Positions 42,094 to 49,581 of a stretch of DNA of 64,000 bases are shown one piece after another. Location of the stretch: the NCBI GenBank assembly GCA_017937485.1, contig JAGBDN010000013.1, positions 48,048-112,047 on the forward strand. The letters are read 5' to 3'. The translations under genes were made by a program, and so were the position numbers. Within the stretch, counting starts at the first letter, position 1, and each line of letters opens with the position of its first letter. Source of the DNA: Thermoguttaceae bacterium. GTDB lineage: Bacteria; Planctomycetota; Planctomycetia; Pirellulales; Thermoguttaceae. The notes beneath the pieces were generated by a model that saw only the letters and a program-made list of their open reading frames with translations, did not search any database and was not told the DNA's origin.

Positions 42094-42127
42094 CCCGGCG
42101 CGTCGCGTCGGGCGGCTTTTGTTTTTT
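42094..42127 (+). terminator. terminator after the flavoredoxin-rubredoxin gene
   Basis: CCCGGCG (42094-42100) pairs with CGTCGGG (42106-42112), including one G-U, and is followed by TTTTGTTTTTT (42117-42127). It lies between the fusion gene and the small rubredoxin gene. Confidence 0.5.
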
Positions 42128-42162
42128 AACCTTTAAAACGACTTCTTGTCAAGGAGAGAAAA

Positions 42163-42297
42163 ATGGAAAATAAAACTAGCGCTAACGGTTGGCGTTGCGA
42201 CGTTTGCGGTTACGTTTACGAAGGCGCGGAACTGCCGGAAGATTTCGTTTGTCCGGTCTGCGGCGTCGACGCGACCGAGTTCGTCGAAAACGAGTGA
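42163..42297 (+). CDS. small stand-alone rubredoxin
   Basis: A 44-residue protein, one rubredoxin domain of the compact type: [20 protein letters not shown] then [11 protein letters not shown]. All four iron-binding Cys are present. AAGGAGAG is at 42151-42158, 4-5 bases before the ATG. It is nearly identical in pattern to the two C-terminal domains of the upstream fusion, suggesting duplication. It probably carries electrons in the same chain. Its short length makes it easy to miss. Confidence 0.88.
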   Translation: MENKTSANGWRCDVCGYVYEGAELPEDFVCPVCGVDATEFVENE

Positions 42298-42799
42298 TTC
42301 GACGTCGTTTAACGTAACGCTCGACGCGTCGAAGGGGGCGCGCCGGGCGTTTGCGCGTCAAAAACGAACGCGTTTAAATTTCCGGAAATAACGGGTTGCG
42401 AGGTAAAACGAAACGGCGCGCGAGAAAATTTCGTTTGAAGATTGCAACGCGTCGCGGATTGGCGAGCGGAACGATTGGGCGGCGTTCGACTTTATTATCG
42501 CCGAAATCGACGGAAGAAACGAAGCGACCGGCCCGGATCGGAGGCGCCGCCGCAAGGTTTGAAAGCGTCGAAAACGCCGTAAAAGCGAAAGTAAGGGGAA
42601 CGGGGCAAAGTTTGCGGGCGGTTTTCGAAAATTTTTCCGCTTTTTGACCGCGAACGCTTGCTTTTCGACGCGGTTTCGAGTAAACTGGTCTCTATAGATA
42701 AAAGGACGAAACCGCTTCCGGCGGCGTTCGCGCGTCGGCGGAAGGCGTTTCGTCGGTATTTTTACGGTTAGGTAAATTGTTAGCGTTAAAGGGGTTGAC
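42298..42799. other. 502-base intergenic region before rhaB
   Basis: No gene is supported. It contains the rhaB promoter (42658-42686) and otherwise only Arg/Lys-rich wrong-frame ORFs. Confidence 0.5.
42658..42686 (+). promoter_or_regulatory. sigma70-type promoter for rhaB
   Basis: TTGCTT (42658-42663), exactly 17 bases, TAAACT (42681-42686). The start codon is about 107 bases downstream of the likely start point. Confidence 0.55.
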
Positions 42800-44308
42800 G
42801 TGAAAAAATCGTATTTGGCGATCGATATGGGCGCGTCGAGCGGGCGACACGTCGTCGGACATTTCGACGGGAAGAAAATCGAGCTGGAAGAGCTTTATCG
42901 GTACGAAAACGGGCCGGTCGATATGAACGGGTCGCTTTATTGGGACTTGCCGGGGCTCTGGAAGCACGTCCAAAACGGCTTGCGCGCGGTCGGCTCGAAG
43001 TACGGCGCCGAAATTGCGAGCGTCGGCGTCGACACTTGGGGCGTCGACTTCGCGTTCCTCGGGCGCGGCGGCGAACTCCTCGGGAACCCTTATTGCTATC
43101 GCGACCCGAGAACCGACGGCGCGATGGAGCGAGCGTTTCAAACCGTTTCCCGCGACGAGATTTTCGCGCAAACCGGTTTGCAGTTTATGCAATTTAACTC
43201 CTTGTATCAGCTGATGGTAATGAAGGAGCAAAACTCGCCGATTCTCGACGTCGCGGAACGCTTCCTGCAAATTCCCGACCTCTTCCACTGGCTCCTCTCC
43301 GGCGTCGAAAGCAACGAGTTCACCAACGCGACGACGACGCAATGCTTCAACCCGCAAACGCGAACTTGGGCGACGCAACTCCTTGAAAAATTTGGAATTC
43401 CGACGAATCTTTTCGCGCCGACCGCCGAGCCGGGGACGACGCTCGGGAGCTTGCGCAAGTCGCTCGCAGACGAAACCGGACTGACGGCGGCGAACGTCGT
43501 GTTGCCGGGGACGCACGACACGGCCAGCGCGGTTCTCGCCGTTCCGTCCGCGAGTCCGCTCGGGACGCCCGATTGGGCTTACGTCAGCCTCGGGACTTGG
43601 GCGCTCGTCGGGATCGAGTCGCCGCGCCCGGTCGTCGACGCAACCGTCGCGAAATATAACTTTACGAACGAAGGCGGCGTCTGCGGAACGACGCGGATTT
43701 TGAAAAACGTTTGCGGAATGTGGCTCCTGCAAGAGTGTCGTCGCGCTTGGATGCAAGCCGGGAAAACCGGCGCCGACGGGAAGACGCTCGGTTGGGAAGA
43801 CCTGAACGCTTGGACCGCCGCCGCGAAACCGTTCGGCGCGTTCGTCGACCCGGACGCTCCGGAGTTCTTGGCGCCGTCCGACATGCCGCGCACCGTCGCC
43901 GAGTTCGCCAAGAAAACGGGTCAAGCGGCGCCGGAAAACGAAGGCGCGACGCTGCGAACGATCGTCGACTCCTTGGCGCTTAAGTTTCGACGCGTCTTGG
44001 AGATGTGCGAGGAAATCGGCGGACGCAAAATCGAAACGCTCCATATGGTCGGCGGCGGCGTTCAAAACAAATTGCTGATGCAAGCGACCGCGGACGCTAC
44101 CGGACGTCGCGTCGTTTGCGGGCCGATCGAAGGAACCGGCGTCGGGAACATCCTGATGCAAGCGATCGGGGCGGGGGACGTCGCGAACGTCGTCGAAGCG
44201 CGCGAAATCGTTCGCAACAGCTTCGAAATCGTCGAATACGAGCCGAACGCCGCCGCGCGGGGCGCTTGGGACGACGCTTACGGGCGCTTTTTGAAGATTC
44301 TCGGTTAG
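42800..44308 (+). CDS. rhaB: rhamnulokinase
   Basis: A 502-residue FGGY-family carbohydrate kinase. The N-terminal YLAIDMGASSGRHVVG phosphate loop, VDTWGVDFAFL, PYCYRDPRTDG and MVGGGVQNKLLMQ (adenosine region) are typical of rhamnulokinase. It phosphorylates L-rhamnulose in rhamnose catabolism. No rhamnose isomerase or aldolase gene lies beside it in the window. The GTG start at 42800 has an AAAGGGG site 5-6 bases upstream. The length is normal. Confidence 0.92.
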   Translation: MKKSYLAIDMGASSGRHVVGHFDGKKIELEELYRYENGPVDMNGSLYWDLPGLWKHVQNGLRAVGSKYGAEIASVGVDTWGVDFAFLGRGGELLGNPYCYRDPRTDGAMERAFQTVSRDEIFAQTGLQFMQFNSLYQLMVMKEQNSPILDVAERFLQIPDLFHWLLSGVESNEFTNATTTQCFNPQTRTWATQLLEKFGIPTNLFAPTAEPGTTLGSLRKSLADETGLTAANVVLPGTHDTASAVLAVPSASPLGTPDWAYVSLGTWALVGIESPRPVVDATVAKYNFTNEGGVCGTTRILKNVCGMWLLQECRRAWMQAGKTGADGKTLGWEDLNAWTAAAKPFGAFVDPDAPEFLAPSDMPRTVAEFAKKTGQAAPENEGATLRTIVDSLALKFRRVLEMCEEIGGRKIETLHMVGGGVQNKLLMQATADATGRRVVCGPIEGTGVGNILMQAIGAGDVANVVEAREIVRNSFEIVEYEPNAAARGAWDDAYGRFLKILG

Positions 44309-44405
44309 TTTCGCGAACGTCGCGGCTTGCGTTTTGACGGCGGCTGAAAACGGTCGACCGTCGAAGCGGAAGTCGCGCAAAATCAAATCTTGCGATAAAA
44401 TCTTT

Positions 44406-44436
44406 AAGCGCGTCGCGGCAAAAAGGCGGCGCGTTT
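44406..44436 (+). terminator. hairpin downstream of rhaB
   Basis: AAGCGCGTCGC (44406-44416) pairs with GCGGCGCGTTT (44426-44436), with two G-U pairs and a 9-base loop. It is followed by only a weak T content, so termination is uncertain. Confidence 0.4.
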
Positions 44437-44552
44437 CTTGCGTTTGAATCGGGCGCGGAGACGTTCGGTTTCGTCGGCGCTTGGGGCGGTTTATAAAGTT
44501 GAGCCTTTTTAAAAAGAGATTGTTCTAACTTTAAGAAAATAAAGGACTTCCG

Positions 44553-45299
44553 ATGAAATTTTACGTTTTGGAGAAAACGCCGGCTTTTAACGAACCCGGG
44601 TGCAAAAAATTTCAAAATCCCGATTATCCGGATATGGAAGAGGGCCCGAGCGACGGTTCGCCGGAACATTGGGAAGAGCCGACGCGTTGCCCGGTTTGCG
44701 GAGGTTGGTTAACCTGGCGGCGCCGCGTTCCGCCCTACGAGACGGAATTGACCTTGTATACGCCGACGTTCGCCGACGTCGTCTTCTACTCGAATTTCTT
44801 GGTTTCCGAGAAGTTTAAAGAATCGTTCGAAGCGTCGGGCTTGACCGGGCTGACTTTCGCGGGCCCCGTTTCCGTTGTTAAGGTCAAGAAAGCCAACAGG
44901 ATACGTCGAAAGAACCTTCCGGAGCCGCCCGTTTATTATTTCGCGTATGCGGCGTTCAAACGCGCGACGATCGACCATCGCCGTTCGGAAACCGTTTTTT
45001 ACGAAGGAGACGAACCGAAGTGCCCTTATTGCCTTGGCTGCCGCGTTCGCGTTCTTCCTCGGTTGGTAATTGTCGAAGAGTCTTGGGACGGAACCGATAT
45101 TTTCACACCTAAAGGCGGGCTTGGCGAAACTTACATTACTTCGGAGCGGTTTGCGCGCTGGTTTGAAGCGAACGGTTTTACCGGCGCGGAACTAATTCCC
45201 GCAGAAGAATATAGCGAAGACTGGCGCCCGGAAGCTGTTAATAAACGCATTTTCGGCGGCGACAATCCGAACGAAATTCTTTTCGACGAAGAGCCGTAA
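44553..45299 (+). CDS. double-CXXC protein resembling SitI6-family immunity proteins
   Basis: A 248-residue protein with two zinc-ribbon-like Cys sites: CPVCGG at residues 46-51 and CPYCLGC at 157-163. Between and around them are mixed strands and helices (VFYSNFLVSEKFKESFEAS, and SERFARWFEANGFTGAELIP) in the order typical of the double-CXXCG family first noted in Myxococcus, which includes SitI6-type immunity proteins. The second Cys pair is followed by L-G-C rather than G, a departure from the family. No matching toxin gene is recognised nearby. AAAGGA lies just upstream of the ATG. Identity as an immunity protein is inferred from motif layout only. Confidence 0.55.
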   Translation: MKFYVLEKTPAFNEPGCKKFQNPDYPDMEEGPSDGSPEHWEEPTRCPVCGGWLTWRRRVPPYETELTLYTPTFADVVFYSNFLVSEKFKESFEASGLTGLTFAGPVSVVKVKKANRIRRKNLPEPPVYYFAYAAFKRATIDHRRSETVFYEGDEPKCPYCLGCRVRVLPRLVIVEESWDGTDIFTPKGGLGETYITSERFARWFEANGFTGAELIPAEEYSEDWRPEAVNKRIFGGDNPNEILFDEEP

Positions 45300-45319
45300 A
45301 CGCAAAGAAGGCGGCGTTT

Positions 45320-45725
45320 ATGAAAAAGCGCGGAAAACGAAAAAAACGCTCGCGACGCTCGTTTTCGGGGCGGCGCTTTGCGGACTTTTTGCGGTTTGCC
45401 TTCCGCCTTTCGCGCTTCCCGGCGCCGTCGACAAGGGGGAGTTGGTCGGCGTTTGGCGCGTCGACTTAAAGCGGAGTCGGTTCGCTCTCGTCGACTCGAA
45501 TTGGCGCCGACTCCCGCTCCCGGTTCGCGACGGAGAAGCCGAGAAGTTCCGGTTGACCTTGAACGCCGACGGAACCTTCAATATCGCCGCAATGCCCGCG
45601 CGCTTGCTAACTTGCGTTCAAGGCGAGATCGACGACCGCCCGAACGCGCTCGTTTCCGAAGCGGGCGCCGGACGCCGAGGTTTGCGTTTGCAAAAGACGC
45701 GACGTCGCCCAAAGCGCCGAAATAA
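45320..45725 (+). pseudogene. secreted small protein, disrupted by two frameshifts
   Basis: The ATG at 45320 starts a basic n-region (MKKRGKRKK). At a run of seven A residues (45340-45346) the frame must shift by -1 to continue as TLATLVFGAALCGLFAVCLP, a typical Sec signal peptide. The body (DKGELVGVWRVDLKRSRF, FRLTLNADGTFNIAA) looks like a small beta-barrel domain. Near 45670 a second -1 shift is needed to reach a natural end, FAFAKDATSPKAPK, with stop at 45723-45725. Both gaps look like single-base losses, so this is probably a decayed gene; slippage at the A7 run is an alternative for the first shift. Confidence 0.5.
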
Positions 45726-45908
45726 CCGCGCCGACGCTCGGAACTCCGCCGATTTTACTTGAACGCCGAAACGGTTTTCTCGCGAGGAAAAGCGCGTTTC
45801 GGCGTTTTCGCGTTCTTTTGGGAGCGTCGCGGCGTCGGTTGATTCGGCGGAGTATCTTTTCGGCGGCGGCTCGAGCGGGTCGAGTCGGAGCGGAAAGGAG
45901 CGGCGCGG

Positions 45909-46613
45909 GTGAAACGGAAGAAACGGGGAGATTGGGAGAAGTCGGGGGGCCGGAGAAACGGGGCGAATCGGGAAAGGGTGGAAAAACGGGCGAACCGGGA
46001 AAAGGCGGCGGACGCGTTGGCGGAGACGGTCGAGGCGGCGGTCGAGCAAGTCGAGGAGCGGGCCGGGGAGACGCTCGGCGAAGCGGTCGGCGATTGGGTC
46101 GGCGAAGCGGCGGGGGAGGCGGTCGGCGCCGCGGTCGGAGAGACGGCGGGGGAGTTGATTGGCGCGGCGGCGGGGCCGGTCGGCGCGTTGGCGGGCGGGC
46201 TCGTCGGCTTGGCCGCCGGAAAGGCGCTCGACGCGGCGTTTCGACCAGAAAAACCGGAAGAAACGGTAAAAGCGGGAGATTCGGCGGAAACGGAGCGGAC
46301 GGGGCCCGCGTCGCGACGCAAAATCGCTCGTTCGGTCGCTTCGCTCGCCGTTTCGGAGGCGGACGCGCTCGGGTTCGACGTCGAGAAATTGCGAACGGCG
46401 CTCAAATTTTGGAAGGAAGCGTCGAGCGCGACCGCGGCGCTTTCCGGCGTCGGACGTTGGGCCGTTTCGGAAGCGGAGGCCGGTTGCGAACGCTTGCGCG
46501 CGGCGTTCGTTGGGAACGAAAACGACGAGAGGGAAAAAAAGGCGAGAAGAACGGAAAATAAGGGCGAAAAAAGAGACAAAGAAGAAAAGCGAAAGGAAAG
46601 AAACGAGGAATAA
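45909..46613 (+). CDS. glycine-zipper hypothetical protein
   Basis: A 234-residue protein with GTG start, AAGGAG 9 bases upstream. The N-terminal 40 residues are strongly basic. Residues about 45-105 form a glycine zipper with Gly every four residues (GEAVGDWVGEAAGEAVGAA, then GAAAGPVGALAGGLVGLAAG), a pattern that favours helix packing in membranes or oligomers. A helical part follows, and the last 40 residues are a Lys/Glu-rich tail. No signal peptide is seen. Similar glycine zippers occur in pore-forming toxins and envelope proteins. The opposite strand is also open, so coding status is not certain. Confidence 0.5.
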   Translation: MKRKKRGDWEKSGGRRNGANRERVEKRANREKAADALAETVEAAVEQVEERAGETLGEAVGDWVGEAAGEAVGAAVGETAGELIGAAAGPVGALAGGLVGLAAGKALDAAFRPEKPEETVKAGDSAETERTGPASRRKIARSVASLAVSEADALGFDVEKLRTALKFWKEASSATAALSGVGRWAVSEAEAGCERLRAAFVGNENDEREKKARRTENKGEKRDKEEKRKERNEE

Positions 46614-46631
46614 AGAGACGGCGGGGGCGGC

Positions 46632-46659
46632 TTGAAGTTTTTGCGGAGGGCGTTATAAT
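46632..46659 (+). promoter_or_regulatory. sigma70-type promoter for gcvT
   Basis: TTGAAG (46632-46637), 16 bases, perfect TATAAT (46654-46659). The leader is about 80 bases and shows no glycine riboswitch-like fold. Confidence 0.65.
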
Positions 46660-46744
46660 ATTAGGGACGCGTCGCGGCGTTTTGGGGTCGCGGCGCCCCT
46701 TTTACCGCATTTTTCGCCGTCGGTCGACGGTTTAGGAGCGACTC

Positions 46745-47854
46745 ATGAGCGCGTTGAAACGCACCCCGTTGTACGAAAAACACGTCGAACTTCAAGGCAA
46801 AATCGTCGATTTCGGCGGTTGGGAACTCCCGGTGCAATACGCGACCGGCGTCTTGGCCGAACACCGTAAAACCCGCGAAAGCGCCGGGCTCTTCGACGTT
46901 TCGCATATGGGCGAAATTATCGTTCGCGGCGCCGGAGCGGAAGACTTCTTGCAATCGATTCTTTCGAACGACGTTTCGAAAATCGCGCCGAAAGAAACGC
47001 AATACAACATTATGTGTTACGAAAACGGCGGTTGCGTCGACGACCTGATCGTTTACAAATATTCGGAAACCGATTATCTCCTCGTCGTCAACGCGTCGAA
47101 CACCGACAAAGACTTCGACTGGATCGCCAAACACGCGCCGGAAACGCTGACGGTCGAGAACGTTTCGTCGCAATTCGCGCAGCTCGCGATTCAAGGCCCG
47201 AACGCCGAAAAGATTCTCCAAACGCTTACCGACGCCGATCTTAGCGCGATTCGCTTCTTCCACTTCGAAGCGGACGTCGTCGTCGCGGGCAAGGTTTGCA
47301 TCGTCTCGCGCACCGGGTACACCGGCGAAGACGGCTTCGAAGTTTACTGCGATTCCGCCGACGCGGTCGAGCTTTGGGACGCGATCCTGAAAGCCGGCGG
47401 CGACGAAATCTGCCCGGTCGGTCTCGGCGCTCGCGACTCGCTCCGCTTCGAAGCGAAGCTGCCGCTTTACGGACACGAGATTTCCGCCGAAATTTCGCCG
47501 TTGGAAGCGCGCCTCGGGTTCTTCGTCAAGCTCGACAAGGAAGCCGATTTTATCGGGAAAGAAGCGTTGAAAGCGCAAAAAGCGGAAGGCCTCAAACGCG
47601 TTCTTTGCGAACTCGAGCCGATCGATCGCGGTATTCCGCGCGCCGAATGCGAAGTTTGCGTTAACGGCGAAAAAGTCGGCGTCGTTACGACCGGCGTTCC
47701 GGCCCCGACGCTCGGGAAAAACTTGGCGCTCGCGCTCCTTCCGCCGCAATACGCCGAACCGGAAACGCAAGTCGAGATTATGGTGCGCAACAAGCCGATT
47801 CGCGCGCTCGTCAAGAAGGGGATTTTCTACCGCAAAAAGACCCTCGCTCGCTAA
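46745..47854 (+). CDS. gcvT: glycine cleavage system T protein (aminomethyltransferase)
   Basis: A 369-residue tetrahydrofolate-dependent enzyme that releases ammonia and forms methylene-THF from the aminomethyl-lipoyl H protein. It starts KRTPLYEKHVELQGKIVDFGG, with the family segments GLFDVSHMGEI, NIMCYENGGCVDDLIVYK and RTGYTGEDGFEVYC all present. Normal length. AGGAG precedes the ATG. gcvH is 238 bases downstream, but no gcvP gene follows. Confidence 0.96.
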   Translation: MSALKRTPLYEKHVELQGKIVDFGGWELPVQYATGVLAEHRKTRESAGLFDVSHMGEIIVRGAGAEDFLQSILSNDVSKIAPKETQYNIMCYENGGCVDDLIVYKYSETDYLLVVNASNTDKDFDWIAKHAPETLTVENVSSQFAQLAIQGPNAEKILQTLTDADLSAIRFFHFEADVVVAGKVCIVSRTGYTGEDGFEVYCDSADAVELWDAILKAGGDEICPVGLGARDSLRFEAKLPLYGHEISAEISPLEARLGFFVKLDKEADFIGKEALKAQKAEGLKRVLCELEPIDRGIPRAECEVCVNGEKVGVVTTGVPAPTLGKNLALALLPPQYAEPETQVEIMVRNKPIRALVKKGIFYRKKTLAR

Positions 47855-48092
47855 TTTCGGCGAATAAAGAGCGCGATAAACGGTCGCGTTTTTAAGATAA
47901 AATAACGAAAAATCGGATTCGGCGTCCGAAATTGGGCCGAAAACGTTTCGACTCGACGGCGGCGCGCGCTCGAAAAAGGAACGCGACGCCGCCGAAAAAG
48001 TCGACGTGCGGCTTGACGGCGCCGGTTTTGCCGATTTTAACGAATAAATTTTAAGAAATTTTCCAACTTTTTTAACCGCTAAGGAGTTTGCG

Positions 48093-48470
48093 ATGAACAC
48101 GCCGAGCGATTTGTTTTATTCGAAAGAACACGAGTGGGTCCGCGTCGAGGGGACGAAGGCTTACGTCGGGATCACCGACTTCGCGCAACACAGCTTGGGC
48201 GACGTCGTTTACGTCGAACTGCCGGAAGTCGGCGCTAAAGTCGCGGCGGGCGACGAAGCGGGCGTCGTCGAATCGGTGAAGGCCGCCTCCCCGATTTATT
48301 CCCCGGTCGCCGGCGAAATCGTCGAAACGAACGCCAACCTCGAAGACGCGCCGCAAGCGATCAACGAAGACCCTTACGGCCAATTCGTTTTCGTCGTCGA
48401 ACTCGACGCGCCGTTTGAAAAGGGCGAACTCCTCGACGCGACCGAATACGCCGCGATCTGCGAAGAGTAA
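48093..48470 (+). CDS. gcvH: glycine cleavage system H protein
   Basis: A 125-residue lipoyl-carrier protein. The lipoylated Lys lies in VVESVKAASPIYSPVAGEI, and the N-terminal FYSKEHEWVRVEG is typical. It shuttles the aminomethyl group between GcvP, GcvT and GcvL. AAGGAG lies upstream of the ATG. The next genes are unrelated membrane proteins, so the gcv genes are split in this genome. Confidence 0.96.
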   Translation: MNTPSDLFYSKEHEWVRVEGTKAYVGITDFAQHSLGDVVYVELPEVGAKVAAGDEAGVVESVKAASPIYSPVAGEIVETNANLEDAPQAINEDPYGQFVFVVELDAPFEKGELLDATEYAAICEE

Positions 48471-48473
48471 TTT

Positions 48474-48517
48474 CGCCGATTGAAAGCGAAGCGCCGGTTT
48501 TAACGAATCGGCGTTTT
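48474..48517 (+). terminator. terminator after gcvH
   Basis: CGCCGATT (48474-48481) pairs with AATCGGCG (48506-48513), followed by TTTT. It begins 4 bases after the stop. Confidence 0.6.
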
Positions 48518-48692
48518 CAGAAAACGTTGAAAAACGTCGAAATCGAGCGCCGTCGTTAAGGGGCGACGCTCGAAACGGTCGCTTTTTGTCTCGACGGGGC
48601 GTTTTAACGCGTTCGTCGGTTGTTTTAAAGCGACCAATCGAGCGAGAACCCAAAAGCAAACGAAATTTTTGCGAGGAATTAAGGGGCGAACG

Positions 48693-48821
48693 ATGGGCGA
48701 AACCAAACGCGATAAAAACGCCGACGCGGGGAAGAAGGTTCATCCGTTCGTTTGGTTTTGCGAAGAATGCAAACGCGTCGTTCGATTCCTGTGCGACTGG
48801 GTTTTCTATTGGTGGATTTAA
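48693..48821 (+). CDS. 42-residue truncated paralog of the DedA/VTT protein N-terminus
   Basis: MGETKRDKNADAGKKVHPFV continues with Cys-rich WFCEECKRVVRFLCDWVFYW and then stops. The following gene begins MSETKRDEASTGATAKKVNP and continues with RFIRFLYDWVLSWA, so this small frame copies the N-terminal cytoplasmic part and first membrane-facing helix of the downstream protein. A purine-rich AAGGGG sits about 7 bases before the ATG. It has lost the transporter body. It is either a remnant of tandem duplication or a small membrane-associated protein. Confidence 0.6.
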   Translation: MGETKRDKNADAGKKVHPFVWFCEECKRVVRFLCDWVFYWWI

Positions 48822-48850
48822 GAAAATTTTACGAGGATTCTAAAAAAACG

Positions 48851-49522
48851 ATGAGCGAAACCAAGCGCGACGAAGCGTCGACCGGCGCGACGGCGAAGAA
48901 AGTCAACCCGATTCTTTGGCCGTTCGTCCAATGCCAACGCTTTATTCGATTCCTGTACGATTGGGTCTTGTCTTGGGCGCACTCGCGTTTTGGGACGGCG
49001 GCGCTCGCGACGTTGTCGTTTGCGGAGAGTTCGTTTTTCCCGATTCCTCCGGACGTATTGCAGATGGCGCTCTCGATCGAACGTCCGAAACGCTCCTTTT
49101 ATTACGCGGCGGTCAGCGCGGTCGCGTCGGTCTGCGGGGCGGTTCTCGGTTGGTACATCGGACACTTCCTTTGGGACGCGGTCGGGCCGTATTTTGTTCC
49201 GAATATTATTTCGCAAGAGAATATGGACAAAGTCGCCCAATTTTTCGACGAATACGGTTTTTGGGCGCTCTTCGCGGCGGCGTTCACACCGCTTCCGTTC
49301 AAAGCGTTCACGATCACCGCGGGTATCGCCGGGATGTCGATTCCGATTTTCGTCGTTTCCAGTTTGATCGGACGAAGCGCGCGCTTCTTCCTGATGGGCG
49401 GCTTGATTTACGTCTTCGGCCCGACGATTAAAAGCTGGATCGACAAATATTTCGGCCCGCTGACGTTGGCGTTCCTTGTCCTCCTGATCGGCGGTTTTTA
49501 CTGCGTGAAATACGTCCTCTAA
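48851..49522 (+). CDS. DedA/VTT-domain (YqaA-type) membrane protein
   Basis: A 223-residue inner-membrane protein. FAESSFFPIPPDVLQMALSI is the acidic/Pro motif of the VTT (SNARE-associated Golgi protein) domain, and YAAVSAVASVCGAVLGWYIG plus FAAAFTPLPFKAFTITAGIAG complete it. Relatives flip or transport lipid carriers or help maintain membrane potential. It starts at 48851, with a GAGGA 13 bases upstream. A truncated copy of its N-terminus lies 158 bases upstream. Confidence 0.88.
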   Translation: MSETKRDEASTGATAKKVNPILWPFVQCQRFIRFLYDWVLSWAHSRFGTAALATLSFAESSFFPIPPDVLQMALSIERPKRSFYYAAVSAVASVCGAVLGWYIGHFLWDAVGPYFVPNIISQENMDKVAQFFDEYGFWALFAAAFTPLPFKAFTITAGIAGMSIPIFVVSSLIGRSARFFLMGGLIYVFGPTIKSWIDKYFGPLTLAFLVLLIGGFYCVKYVL

Positions 49523-49581
49523 CGCGGCGTTGGTTTTTCTAACGCGGCGCCCAAACGCGCTTGCTGGGTAAAAACGGTAAA

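Noticed and set aside
42692..44386. A 564-codon minus-strand ORF opposite rhaB
   Set aside because: Antisense shadow; rhaB on the plus strand is unmistakable.
45755..46579. A minus-strand ORF with a hydrophobic start opposite the glycine-zipper gene
   Set aside because: Ser/Ala/Pro-rich low complexity mirrored from the plus-strand glycine zipper; the plus strand has a good ribosome-binding site. It remains a minor alternative.
46660..46744. Possible glycine riboswitch before gcvT
   Set aside because: The leader is only about 80 bases and shows only short GC-rich stems, not the conserved glycine aptamer pattern.
49523..49581. Possible SAM riboswitch before metXW
   Set aside because: The gap is under 60 bases, too short for a SAM aptamer and expression platform.
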